Assembly: GCA_012861695.1 (NCBI GenBank) | Contig: JAAOOA010000124.1 | Location: forward strand, 73,501-137,500 | DNA from: Trematomus loennbergii | Taxonomy: Eukaryota > Chordata > Actinopteri > Perciformes > Nototheniidae | Reading direction: 5' to 3' | Length of the DNA stretch: 64,000 nucleotides | In this document: positions 1-8,861 of the stretch, piece by piece | How positions within the stretch are numbered: position 1 is the stretch's first letter | Layout of the letters: the number at the start of each line of letters is the position of its first letter | Notes under the pieces: model-generated | What the model was told of the DNA's origin: nothing | Database searches by the model: none | Seen by the model: the letters and a program-made list of their open reading frames with translations, nothing else | Program-made: the position numbers and the translations under genes

Positions 1-1374
1 AAGTGACGCAGAGATCTGCATTTAAAGGTAATGCTTTTTGCTGTGTGGTGGTTGGAAGTTAAGAAGGCGACACAGGACCACGAGTTGGTTACATTTGATT
101 AAACAGGGACCGTTATGGTATCATGAATGATCACCTGACACCACCTAATAGCCTTCTTAGGGAGGCTACAATATTACGTACCAGTTTAAGTCAACAGGAG
201 AAGAAGCAACCCTAGAAAAGCATGTGGCTAATTTCCCTGCTAGAAGAAGAGATGAGTTCCCTCAATGGACAGGGGCCATATTACCTCAACGCCCTCTCAA
301 CGAAACTCATTCAGCACGCACACACTCACCTGCCTACCTGATAGAGAGCAGTAATGGCTGTCCTCTGCCCCTGCCTTCCCGCTGTGAATGTGTTAAAACA
401 CACCACACTATAAAGCAGATGCGATTAATGAGTCTCTGACCAATGAGACGGGGAGAATAGACACTTACGGGCCAAGCCTCATCAGGGCTTGCCAGTGCTT
501 CATCGCAAGCAGATAGAGGGCTTCAGGGAGGGGGGGCTTCCTGCTCTGGAGTGAACTATTGGATTATTTTATGTTGAGTTATGTTTGTATTTAACTGTAA
601 GGAATATTTCTAAACTAGGATAGGTCTAGGACCTCAGTACATTCGGACACATTTGCATCTGCATTATTGGAAGTCTACCATCAGCATCCAGAACAGTCTT
701 GGTGAATGTGGAGCTGTATGGATTTACGGCATTGTTCATTTTGGTGGAACTAAAAGTAAAGTTTGGCACTTGTATTAAAAGCCTTTCACTGAACTGTGAG
801 TCACACAAGAATATCTGCTGCACATTTGAGGTCAGATGAGGCTAGGATGTTTTACATGCCCTTTGTCTGGTTCCACCACCCAGCACGATGTTATAATTAC
901 AGACCAGCCCAGTCCAGGGTTATGCAAAAAACTAACATTAAATCTTCTTTCTTGATTTCAAAGACCAGGATGCCCTCCCACTTAGAGCCGAGCAGAGGAC
1001 CCAAACTGAATCACTTGCTGTGTATCCTCAGCTATTCTGTTGGATCTTCAGAGGACGCCGCTCGTCGCATATCTTCAGAGAACAAGAGAAAGATCTCCAG
1101 TGCTTTCTCCTTCGTTTTTCTGCGCAGCTCAACACCGTTGTTCAGACAATTAATGCCTAAATGGATAAGTATTACCTGCATGCTGATCAATCGCCTCAGT
1201 ATTCCACTGACCAATAACCCAATAGTAAACCAAGACACCCCCCAACCCCCTTCACCCACACCCCCTTCATTTTCAATTACACATTGCTAAATACGTGCAG
1301 CAGTGCTAGCTCCGAGCTGTGGCATCCATCACAGGCCAGCATGAAGATAAGGCTGATAACACTGCTGCAGCTGA
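1..1374. other. Unique sequence, no gene recognised
   Basis: No convincing exon, RNA gene or transposon end was seen. Open frames on both strands are short, lack recognisable domains and overlap one another. Treated as intergenic or intronic fish DNA. Confidence 0.5.
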
Positions 1375-1397
1375 CACACACACACACACACACACAC
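1375..1397. repeat. (CA)n microsatellite
   Basis: An uninterrupted CA run lies immediately before the GATCAAGAG minisatellite. Confidence 0.9.
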
Positions 1398-1419
1398 TCC
1401 CTCTCTCACAGACACATCA

Positions 1420-1907
1420 AGAGAAGAGAGAGAGGGCGATCAAGAGAAGAGAGAGAGGGTGATCAAGAGAAGAGAGAGAGAGAGGGCGATCAAGAGAAGA
1501 GAGAGGGCAATCAAGAGTAGAGAGAGAGGGTGATCAAGAGGAGAGAGAGAGGGCGATCAAGAGGAGAGAGAGGGCGATCAAGAGGAGAGAGAGGGCGATC
1601 AAGAGGAGAGAGAGAGGGCGATCAAGAGAAGAAAGAGAGGGTGATCAAGAGAAGAAAGAGAGGGTGATCAAGAGAAGAGAGAGAGGGCGATCAAGAGGAG
1701 AGAGAGAGGGCAATCAAGAGTAGAGAGAGGGTGATCAAGAGGAGAGGGAGGGAGGGTGATCAAGAGGAGAGAGAGGGCGATCAAGAGGAGAGAGAGAGGG
1801 CGATCAAGAGGAGAGAGAGAGGGCGATCAAGAGAAGAGAGAGAGGGTGATAGAAGAGTGAGAGGGCGATCAAGAGAAGAGAGAGGGCGATCAAGAGAAGA
1901 GAGAGGG
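1420..1907. repeat. GATCAAGAG purine-rich minisatellite
   Basis: About two dozen imperfect copies of a roughly 18-24 bp unit of the form GATCAAGAGRAGAGAGAGGG. Unit length varies because the inner GA run expands and contracts. Nearly all purine on the plus strand, so the array could form triplex or unusual DNA structure; that is inference only. Confidence 0.92.
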
Positions 1908-1925
1908 TAATGTAACCTAATGTAA

Positions 1926-2370
1926 TGTATAACTCCTATGAAAATGTTCAAAAAGTGCTAAAACTTCACATGTGTGCTAACAGTCCAGCCGTGAAGACAT
2001 CTACAGGACAGTTTTGAGATTTCTTCAAATGCCGTTGCCATGGCGACAGACCACTCGCCATGAAGCACGATGTCGCTGTAAGTCCAATGGACACGGTCCG
2101 ATCGTCCCCCAATCTTCACTTGTATATCACCGGTCCATGCCTCAACAGCTCTACGCCAAATCTGAGATCTCACCATATGCCGTTTCCATGGAAACGCAAG
2201 CATCCCTCGCCATAAAAGACGATGTCGCTATAACTCCTATGAAAATGTTCAAAAAGTGCTCAAACTTCACATGTGTGCTAACAGTCCAGCCGTGAAGACA
2301 TCTACTGGACAGTTTGAGATTTCTTCAAATGCCGTTGGCATGGCGACAGATCATTCACCATCAAGTTAGT
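1926..2370. repeat. Tandem repeat, ~301 bp period built of two ~150 bp half units
   Basis: The segment starting AACTCCTATGAAAATGTTC at 1930 recurs at 2231 with few changes, giving a 301-bp period. Each period contains two diverged halves ending in a GATGTCGCT block (about 2070 and 2221) and each carrying a CATGGCGACAG/CATGGAAACG-like block. A minus-strand open frame across it is most likely a by-product of the repeat. Confidence 0.8.
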
Positions 2371-2617
2371 TCACAGGTTTGCAGTTCAAATATTCTGCTG
2401 CTTTTCCAAGCCTTTTTACTCTTTTCTTCTCTCATCACACATTCAAGCCCCCAGTGTTCATGTATCATTTCAATCTAAATTCTTCACTTACTTCTTACAC
2501 ATGACATTTCAGCATAAAGCATTCCCACTCGCAATTTCTTCAGGAATTGCATTCTCTAGTTAATACTAAAATCCATGGTAACTTGCTCGATAAGGGGATA
2601 ATTGGTCCACACAGTTT
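2371..2617. other. Unique spacer left of the LTR element
   Basis: No gene seen. The last bases before the LTR element, GTTCA at 2618-2622, are one copy of its target-site duplication. Confidence 0.5.
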
Positions 2618-2622
2618 GTTCA

Positions 2623-3087
2623 TGTCAGGTTTGGGAAATAGGACCCAAGTGCAGTTAAAAATACAAAAAGGTTGTTATCAAAAGCTGAAGGCATAAAAAA
2701 CAAGAAACTAATAAACAGAAACAAAACCGGGGAACACGACAGACAGGAACAAACTTACAGACGGGAACAGGCAGGAGACATGGACAAGCATAGACGACAG
2801 GTAGCAGGGACATGAAATGACGACGAACAGACATGGAGCACAGGGGAAGACAAGACTAAATACACAGAAGGGTAATCACAGGACAAGACACAGCTGGACA
2901 GGGTAGGCAGACACAAGGGCAACAGGTGAACACAATGAGGCACAATCAGACACACCAGGGAAACTAACGACGGGAAGGCAAACACACGGAGTAGGATCAG
3001 ACGAGACACAAGGAGGAAAACATTTCAAAACAAAACAGGAAACCAGAGACAGAAAAAGACAAAACACAACACAGACAGATCGTGACA
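2623..3087 (-). repeat. 3' LTR of the LTR retrotransposon
   Basis: A 465-bp direct copy of 7192-8856 minus the nested insertion. On the minus strand it begins TGTCACGATC and ends AACCTGACA. Relative to the 5' LTR it lacks 19 bp (between two TTA triplets near 2676), and that stretch holds the only AATAAA of the LTR. The 3' copy therefore has no obvious polyadenylation signal. Confidence 0.93.
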
Positions 3088-3105
3088 TTACCCCCCCTCA
3101 AGGGA
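3088..3105 (-). promoter_or_regulatory. Polypurine tract next to the 3' LTR
   Basis: Read on the minus strand, CTTGAGGGGGGGTAA directly precedes the LTR start TGTCACG. This is the expected place and composition for the plus-strand DNA primer of an LTR retrotransposon. Confidence 0.75.
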
Positions 3106-3518
3106 CGGATCCCAGACGTGCCAAAAAGTCCAAAAAAAGTCCAGCAGGGTGGGTGGAGGGGGTCTGGAGGACGGGTTTGGGCTGACAGCCCAGGGCACAG
3201 CGGAGGACCCGGAAGGGGTCTCGGGCGAACGGCCCGGGGGCAAGGCAGAGATCAAGGAGGGGGTCTCGGGCGGACGGCCCGGGGGCAAGGCAGAGTTAAA
3301 AAAAGGGCGAAGACCACAGCGGGCGAACTCAGGGGGCCGGGCATGAGAGCAAAGGCAGCGGCTGAAAGAATCAGGAGGTCGGGCTCGAGGGCGAAGGCCA
3401 CGGCTGGGGAAATCAGGGGGCCGGGCTCGAGGCGAAGGCCCCGGCACTCAGGGGGCCGGGCTCGAGGGCGAAGGCCACGGCTGGGGAAATCAGGGGCCGG
3501 GCTCGAGGGTGAACAAGA

Positions 3519-3890
3519 AGGCGGCGACGGGACAACCCCGGAGGACGAGCAGGAAGACGCCAACGGGACAGCTCCGGAGGCCAGGCAGGAAGGCGCCGAC
3601 GGGACAGCTCCGGAAGCCGGGCCGGAAGGCGCCGACGGGACAGCTCCGGAAGCCGGGCAGGAAGGCGCCGACGGGACAGCTCCGGAGGACGAGCAGGAAG
3701 GCGCCGACGGGACAGCTCCGGAGGACGAGCAGGAAGGCGCCGACGGGACAGCTCCGGAGGACGAGCAGGAAGGCGCCGACGGGACAGCTCCGGAGGACGA
3801 GCAGGAAGGCCCGACGGGACAGCTCCGGAGGACGAGCAGGAAGGCGCCGACGGGACAGCTCCGGAGGACGAGCAGGAAGGCGCCGACGGG
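3519..3890 (-). repeat. 36-bp tandem repeat array, first copy
   Basis: About ten units of GGCGCCGACGGGACAGCTCC plus GGAGGACGAGCAGGAA. The 36-bp period equals 12 codons, so every frame stays open. One unit near 3808 has lost a single G, which shifts the frame. Confidence 0.93.
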
Positions 3891-4350
3891 ACCCCCAACA
3901 GAACAGGACACAGAGTCGGCAGGACCCCGGCGGGACAGGTGTCGGCGAGACCCCCAACAGGACAGGATCTGGTGTTGGCAGGAGACCCGGCGGAGCAGTA
4001 GTCGGCGGGACCCCCAACGGGACAGGACATGGGGTTGGCAGGACCCACAGCGGAACAGGTGTCGGCGGACCCCCAACGATACTGGACGTGGAGTTGGCAG
4101 GACCCTCAGCGGAAACCCCCAATGGGACAGGACATGGAGTTGGCAAGACCCCCGGCAGGAGAGTAGTCGGCGGGACCTCCAACAGCACAGGACATAGGGT
4201 TGGCAGGACCCCCGGCAGAAGAGTAGTCGGCGGGACCCCCAACGGGACAGGACATAGGATTGGCAAGACCCCCGGCAGAAGAGTAGTCGGCGGGACCCCC
4301 AATGGGACAGGACACGGAGTTGGCAAGACCCCGGCAGAAGAGTAGTCGGC
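3890..4350 (-). repeat. 60-bp tandem repeat array, first copy
   Basis: Units of about 60 bp (20 codons) containing GGCAGGACCCCCGGCAGAAG, GTAGTCGGCGGGACCCCCAA and GGGACAGGACAT-type blocks. The early units are diverged and the later ones regular. Confidence 0.9.
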
Positions 4351-4796
4351 GGGACCCCAGTCCAAAAAGTCCAAAAAAAAAGTCCAGCAGGGTGGGTGGA
4401 GGGGGTCTGGAGGACGGGTTTGGGCTGACAGCCCAGGGGCACAGCGGAGGACCGGAAGGGTCTCGGGCGGACGGCCCGGGGGCAAGGCAGAGATCAAGGA
4501 GGGGGTCTCGGGCGGACGGCCCGGGGGCAAGGCAGAGTTAAAAAGGGCGAAGACCACAGCGGGCGAACTCAGGGGGCCGGGCATGAGAGCAAAGGCAGCG
4601 GCTGAAAGAATCAGGAGGTCGGGCTCGAGGGCGAAGGCCACGGCTGGGGAAATCAGGGGGCCGGGCTCGAGGGCGAAGGCCCCGGCACTCAGGGGGCCGG
4701 GCTCGAGGGCGAAAACCGCAGCACTCAGGGGGCCGGGCTCGAGGGCGAAGGCCACGGCTGGGGAAATCAGGGGGCCGGGCTCGAGGGTGAACAAGA

Positions 4797-5150
4797 AGGC
4801 GGCGACGGGACAACCCCGGAGGACGAGCAGGAAGACGCCGACGGGACAGCTCGGAGGCCGGGCAGGAAGGCGCCGACGGGACAGCTCCGGAAGCCGGGCA
4901 GGAAGGCGCCGACGGGACAGCTCCGGAGGACGAGCAGGAAGGCGCCGACGGGACAGCTCCGGAGGACGAGCAGGAAGGCGCCGACGGGACAGCTTCGGAG
5001 GACGGACAGGAAAGCGCCGACGGGACAGCTCCGGAGGACGAGCAGGAAGGCGCCGACGGGACAGCTCCGGAGGACGGGCAGGAAGGCGCTGACGGGACAG
5101 CTCCGGAGGCCGGGCAGGAAGGTGCTGACGGGACAACACCGGAGGACGGG
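4797..5150 (-). repeat. 36-bp tandem repeat array, second copy
   Basis: The same 36-bp unit as 3519-3890, about ten copies, belonging to the second half of the 1.24-kb duplication. Single-base differences break the frame near 4850. Confidence 0.92.
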
Positions 5151-5224
5151 CAGGACCCAGTATCGGCCAGACAGGAACCGGAGCCGACGGGACAGGCGCA
5201 GATGGGACCCGGATGTAGCAAGGG

Positions 5225-6500
5225 CTGGTGTCCACTGGACCCCCAACGGAACAGGACACAGAGCTAGCAGGACCCCCGGCGGGACAGGTGTCGGCGGGAA
5301 CCCCAACAGAACAGGACACAGAGCTGGCAGGACCCCCGGCGGGACAGGTGTCGGCGGGACCCCCAACAGAACAGGACACAGAGTCGGCAGGACCCCCGGC
5401 GGGACAGGTGTCGGCGAGACCCCCAACAGGACAGGATCTGGTGTTGGCAGGAGACCCGGCGGAGCAGTAGTCGGCGGGACCCCCAACCGGACAGGACATG
5501 GGGTTGGCAGGACCCACAGCGGAACAGGTGTCGGCAGGACCCCAACGATACTGGACGTGGAGTTGGCAGGACCCTCAGCGGAACCCCCAACGGCACAGGA
5601 CATAGAGTTGGCAAGACCCAGGCAGAAGACTAGTCAGTGGGACCCCCAATGGGACAGGACATGGAGTTGGCAAGACCCCCGGCAGGAGAGTAGTCGGCGG
5701 GACCTCCAACAGCACAGGACATAGGGTTGGCAGGACCCCCGGCAGAAGAGTAGTCGGCGGGACCCCCAACGGGACAGGACACGGAGTTGGCAAGACCCCC
5801 GGCAGAAGAGTAGTCGGCGGGACCCCCAAGGGACAGGACATGGAGTTGGCAAGACCCCCGGCAGGAGAGTAGTCGGCGGGACCTCCAACAGCACTGGACA
5901 TAGGGTTGGCAGGACCCCCGGCAGAAGAGTAGTCGGCGGGACCCCCAACGGCACAGGACATAGGGTTGGCAGGACCCCCGGCAGAAGAGTAGTCGGCGGG
6001 ACCTCCAACGGCACAGGACATAGGGTTGGCAGGACCCCGGCAGGAGAGTAGTCGGCGGGACCCCCAACGGCACAGGACATAGGGTTGGCAGGACCCCCGG
6101 CAGGAGAGTAGTCGGCGGGACCCCCAACGGCACAGGACATAGGATTGGCAAGACCCCCCGCAGAAGAGTAGTCGGCGGGACCTCCAACGGCACAGGACAT
6201 AGGGTTGGCAGGACCCCCGGCAGAAGAGTAGTCGGCGGGACCCCCAATGGGACAGGACATGGAGTTGGCAAGATCCCCGGCAGGAGAGTAGTCGGCGGGA
6301 CCTCCAACGGCACAGGACATAGGGTTGGCAGGACCCCCGGCAGAAGAGTAGTCGGCGGGACCTCCAACGGGACAGGACATAGGGTTGGCAAGACCCCGGC
6401 AGAAGAGTAGTCGGCGGGACCTCCAACGGCACAGGACATAGGGTTGGCAAGCCCCGGCAGAAGAGTAGTCGGCGGGACCTCCAACGGTACAGGACATGTG
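5225..6500 (-). repeat. 60-bp tandem repeat array, second and longest copy
   Basis: About 21 units of the 60-bp repeat, very regular from about 5640 to 6480. The minus-strand translation gives a 20-residue Gly/Pro/Ala/Ser-rich motif of the GGPADYSSAG type. Units with one base fewer in a C run switch the frame. Confidence 0.92.
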
Positions 6501-7175
6501 GTAGGCGTCGGCCGGTGAGCCAACAGGAGACGAGGTGCTGGAGTCGGCCGGACCACTGACAGGACACGAGGGGCTGGCGTCGGCCGGGGAGCAGTACTGG
6601 AGCCGAAACTGGAGTCGGGACCATGGCTGTGGGACCGGAACAGAGGCCGGAACCATGGCTGCTGGGGCCAGAACTGGGGCTGGAAACATGGCTGTATGGG
6701 CCGGTTCTGGAGCCGGAACCATGGCTGTGTGGGCCGGTTCTGGAGCCGGAACCATGGCTGCTGGGGCCAGAACTGGGGCTGGAACCATGGCTGGGGCCAG
6801 AACTGGGGCTGGAACCATGGCTGCTGGGGCCAGAACTGGGGCTGGAACCATGGCTGCTGGGGCCACGGCTGGAATCCTGGCCTTGCGTCTCCTAGAGACC
6901 TTTTGGAGGCTCCGTGGACCTCCTAAGGCAAGGCGGGATCCCAAGAAGGGGTTTGAGGCTTGAGGCTGGCACTCAGGGCTGCTAGTAAAAAGTCTTAGCT
7001 TCTCAGGCAACAAGCTCCTAAGCCAGGGCTTGCCGTCAACCTCCCTGCGTGCCTCGTTAAGGGCAGCCTCTTTGGCCTCTCTGGATGAGGCCCTCCTCCA
7101 GTCATTGAAAAGGCATTCCAGATTGTATTTAAGCTCATAAAGCTCTTGGCTAAATGAAAAAACTGCTGGGTCCAT
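5634..7175 (-). CDS. Gag-like N-terminus fused to Pro/Ala and 20-residue repeats (LTR element ORF)
   Basis: This 513-codon frame starts 16 nt downstream of the 5' LTR, at an ATG opening MDPAVFSFSQELYELK. Residues 1 to about 65 are non-repetitive, charged and helix-prone (FNDWRRASSREAKEAALNEA), the only part that looks like ordinary protein. A short basic patch (SRRRKARI, near residue 95) follows, then an 11-12 residue repeat (MVPAPVLAPAA) encoded by about 6620-6870, then the 20-residue repeats. No zinc knuckle, protease or polymerase motif is visible. Position and start suggest a gag-type product of a non-autonomous LTR element, but I recognise no exact family. Downstream frames are broken by single-base changes, so the true C-terminus is uncertain. 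Confidence 0.6.
   Translation of the reverse strand: MDPAVFSFSQELYELKYNLECLFNDWRRASSREAKEAALNEARREVDGKPWLRSLLPEKLRLFTSSPECQPQASNPFLGSRLALGGPRSLQKVSRRRKARIPAVAPAAMVPAPVLAPAAMVPAPVLAPAMVPAPVLAPAAMVPAPEPAHTAMVPAPEPAHTAMFPAPVLAPAAMVPASVPVPQPWSRLQFRLQYCSPADASPSCPVSGPADSSTSSPVGSPADAYHMSCTVGGPADYSSAGACQPYVLCRWRSRRLLFCRGLANPMSCPVGGPADYSSAGGPANPMSCAVGGPADYSPAGDLANSMSCPIGGPADYSSAGGPANPMSCAVGGPADYSSAGGLANPMSCAVGGPADYSPAGGPANPMSCAVGGPADYSPAGVLPTLCPVPLEVPPTTLLPGVLPTLCPVPLGVPPTTLLPGVLPTLCPVLLEVPPTTLLPGVLPTPCPVPWGSRRLLFCRGSCQLRVLSRWGSRRLLFCRGSCQPYVLCCWRSRRLLSCRGSCQLHVLSHWGSH
6620..6870 (-). repeat. ~33-36 bp Pro/Ala-coding tandem repeat
   Basis: Units of the form ACCATGGCTGCTGGGGCCAGAACTGGGGCTGGA, read on the minus strand as MVPAPVLAPAA. 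About seven copies lie between the gag-like start and the 60-bp array. Confidence 0.88.
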
Positions 7176-7191
7176 ACTGGTCTGTTCGTAC
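7176..7191 (-). promoter_or_regulatory. Probable self-primer binding site of the LTR element
   Basis: The 16-nt leader between the 5' LTR and the ATG reads GTACGAACAGACCAGT on the minus strand. It has no TGG-type tRNA primer site at the LTR edge. ACGAACAGAC (7180-7189, 2 nt from the LTR) is perfectly complementary to GTCTGTTCGT in the LTR (7412-7421 and 2823-2832). That is the arrangement used by Tf1/sushi-group Ty3/Gypsy elements, in which the RNA's own 5' end primes reverse transcription. Confidence 0.6.
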
Positions 7192-7411
7192 TGTCAGGTT
7201 TGGGGAAATAGGACCAAGCACAGTTAAAAAATACAAAAAGGTTGTTAACAAAAAGTGGCTTTATTATCAAAAGCTGTAGGTATAAAAAACAAGAAACTAA
7301 TGAACAGAAACAAAACCGGGGAACACGACAGACAGGAACAAACTTACAGACGGGAACAGGCAGGAGACATGGACAAGCATAGACGACAGGTAGCAGGGAC
7401 ATGAAATGACG

Positions 7412-7451
7412 ACGAACAGACATGGAGCACAGGGGAAGACAAGACTAAATA
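7412..7451 (-). promoter_or_regulatory. Predicted core promoter and RNA 5' end of the LTR
   Basis: On the minus strand a TATTTAG box (7451-7445) starts 30 nt upstream of GTCTGTTCGTC (from 7421). That sequence is the one complementary to the leader next to the LTR. If transcription begins at 7421, the first 10 nt of the RNA would be the self-primer. The same layout exists in the 3' LTR (site 2823-2832). Confidence 0.5.
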
Positions 7452-7578
7452 CACAGAAGGGTAATCACAGGACAAGACACAGCTGGACAGGGTAGGCAGA
7501 AACACAAGGGCAACAGGTGAACACAATGAGGCACAATCAGACACACCAGGGAAACTAACGACGGAAGGCAAACACACG

Positions 7579-8385
7579 GGCCCTTTCTCATGTCATCAAA
7601 TGTCCCTCCTCGACTCCTCGACTCCTCGGTCCTCCGGTAGTGACCCGGAAATGAATTTTAGCGCGCCATGTTGAAGGACATCTCATTTCTCGAAATGCAC
7701 ATCGAGAACCGAGCATCGACGTCGAGGAGGCTCTCTGGAGGAGCTATAACCGAGGATACACTGATGGGTCCTCCACGGTCCTCCATGGCTCCTTCGTGGA
7801 TGTATTTCCGGCAACAGTGATGTTTCAAAGAGTCGAGACGCACGGCCGGACTTATCTCAGCCAATGACAGCTCTGCATGCATCCCCTGGATATTATTTAT
7901 TAACTGCTTTCATCGCGACGCGATGTTTACAGTGAGAACAGCTGTGAGGTCCGTGCAGAAAGCAGAGCAGTGTGTATAATATATATCATATCACTCAGTA
8001 TAACAGGCCTACTCTTTATTTGCTTTAGTTTAATAGATATCTACAAACAAAGTCGATATTTTTCTAAAACCATTTAGTGCTTCACATAATAAAATACACA
8101 ACGGCTGTAGCCTGATGATATGCTAGGAGCTGTAGGGTGCGTGTGTGGTGTAGGTGTGTGTGGTGCAGTGTGTGCGTAGATGCAGCGGACAGACAGGTCT
8201 CAGTTGGTTTGGTGTCCTCTGCTTACTTGTAATACTTGTAAATAAAACTTTTGGCCCGTCATTTATTTCCCTCATTGTAGCGACCAGAGAGGGGGGGGGG
8301 ATATATCCAGTCTCTGATAGTGTTACGTTATTATGAGAGTGCTCTGTTTGATTCTGAAATTGTATATATTTATATAAATATATAC

Positions 8386-8417
<32 letters not shown>

Positions 8418-8749
8418 CTGTGTGTATGTCCGCATCTGTAGCCTGTTATTGTCTCATTATACCGCACTGTGAATTAATTAAAAGTAAATATATAAGTGGT
8501 CATGAACACATCTGTCCATCAGACAGAGGGCTGCTGTGCCTCCTGTCATCATTAATGGACGTCTCTTAAAATGACCGCTCAGAGGAGAGGAGTTCTCATT
8601 TCTCTAACCACCTGCTGCTTCCCCTCCTCTCTCCTCGGTTCCCCTCCTCGGCTCCTCCGCTCGCATCTCCTGTGGGCGGGACTAAGTCTTGAGGATAGGA
8701 GTCGAGGAGGGGAGTCGAGGAGGGACATTTGAAGACATGAGAAAGGGCC
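7579..8749. mobile_element. Non-autonomous DNA transposon nested in the 5' LTR (Harbinger-like)
   Basis: The ends are inverted: GGCCCTTTCTCATGTCATCA at 7579 and TGAAGACATGAGAAAGGGCC ending at 8749, with the similarity extending about 45 bp inward over a CCTCCTCGACTCC tract. A 3-bp ACG duplication (7576-7578, 8750-8752) restores the uninterrupted LTR exactly when removed; CACGG as a 5-bp duplication is an equally consistent reading. No transposase frame is seen. The 3-bp duplication and GG start fit PIF/Harbinger-type MITEs, so the superfamily is tentative. Confidence 0.82.
8391..8417. repeat. (TG)n microsatellite inside the nested transposon
   Basis: A short TG run preceded by an AT-rich TATATA stretch. 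Confidence 0.9.
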
Positions 8750-8861
8750 ACGGAGTAGGATCAGACAAGACACAAGGAGGAAAACATTTCAAAACAAAAC
8801 AGGAAACCAGAGACAGAAAAAGACAAGACAAAACACAACACAGACAGATCGTGACAGTTCA

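Larger units (their letters stand above)
3120..5640 (-). repeat. Internal ~1.24-kb tandem duplication inside the LTR element
   Basis: The block beginning with the AAAAAGTCC tract and AGTCCAGCAGGGTGGGTGG at 3127 starts again at about 4367. Both copies proceed through the same GGGCCGGGCTCGAGGGCGAAGG segment, the 36-bp array and the 60-bp array. Copy-specific indels place the reading frames out of register between the two copies. Confidence 0.88.
7192..8856 (-). repeat. 5' LTR of the LTR retrotransposon, split by a DNA transposon
   Basis: The LTR halves 7192-7578 and 8750-8856 match 2623-3087 once the insert 7579-8749 and one ACG duplicate are removed (about 491 bp). An AATAAA (minus strand, 7265-7260) lies within it. 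The insert is upstream of the predicted transcription start, so it would separate most of U3 from the core promoter. Confidence 0.92.
2618..8861 (-). mobile_element. Complete non-autonomous LTR retrotransposon with 5-bp target duplication
   Basis: The insertion runs from 2623 to 8856 and is flanked by GTTCA at 2618-2622 and 8857-8861. It lies on the minus strand: the 5' LTR is 7192-8856 (interrupted by a DNA transposon) and the 3' LTR is 2623-3087. Both LTRs start TGTCACG and end CCTGACA. A purine tract abuts the 3' LTR, and a gag-like reading frame starts 16 nt after the 5' LTR. No protease, reverse transcriptase, RNase H or integrase was recognised; most of the 4.1-kb interior is tandem repeats. 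The 5-bp duplication and self-primer-like leader suggest a relative of Tf1/sushi-type Ty3/Gypsy elements mobilised in trans. The LTRs differ by roughly 2 percent plus short indels by eye, implying a fairly young insertion. Confidence 0.9.

Noticed and set aside
1958..2203. Minus-strand 81-codon frame in the 301-bp repeat
   Set aside because: Lies wholly in a tandem repeat that recurs with different frames open; no domain.
3082..5517. Very long overlapping open frames on both strands of the 3-6 kb repeats
   Set aside because: The periods (36 and 60 bp) are multiples of three and GC-rich, so all six frames stay open. Only the minus-strand frame starting next to the LTR has positional support.
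7170..7176. TGG at the gag-like ATG as a conventional tRNA primer site
   Set aside because: It is 17 nt from the LTR and overlaps the start codon, whereas tRNA sites normally abut the LTR. The 10-nt self-complementary site 2 nt from the LTR fits better.
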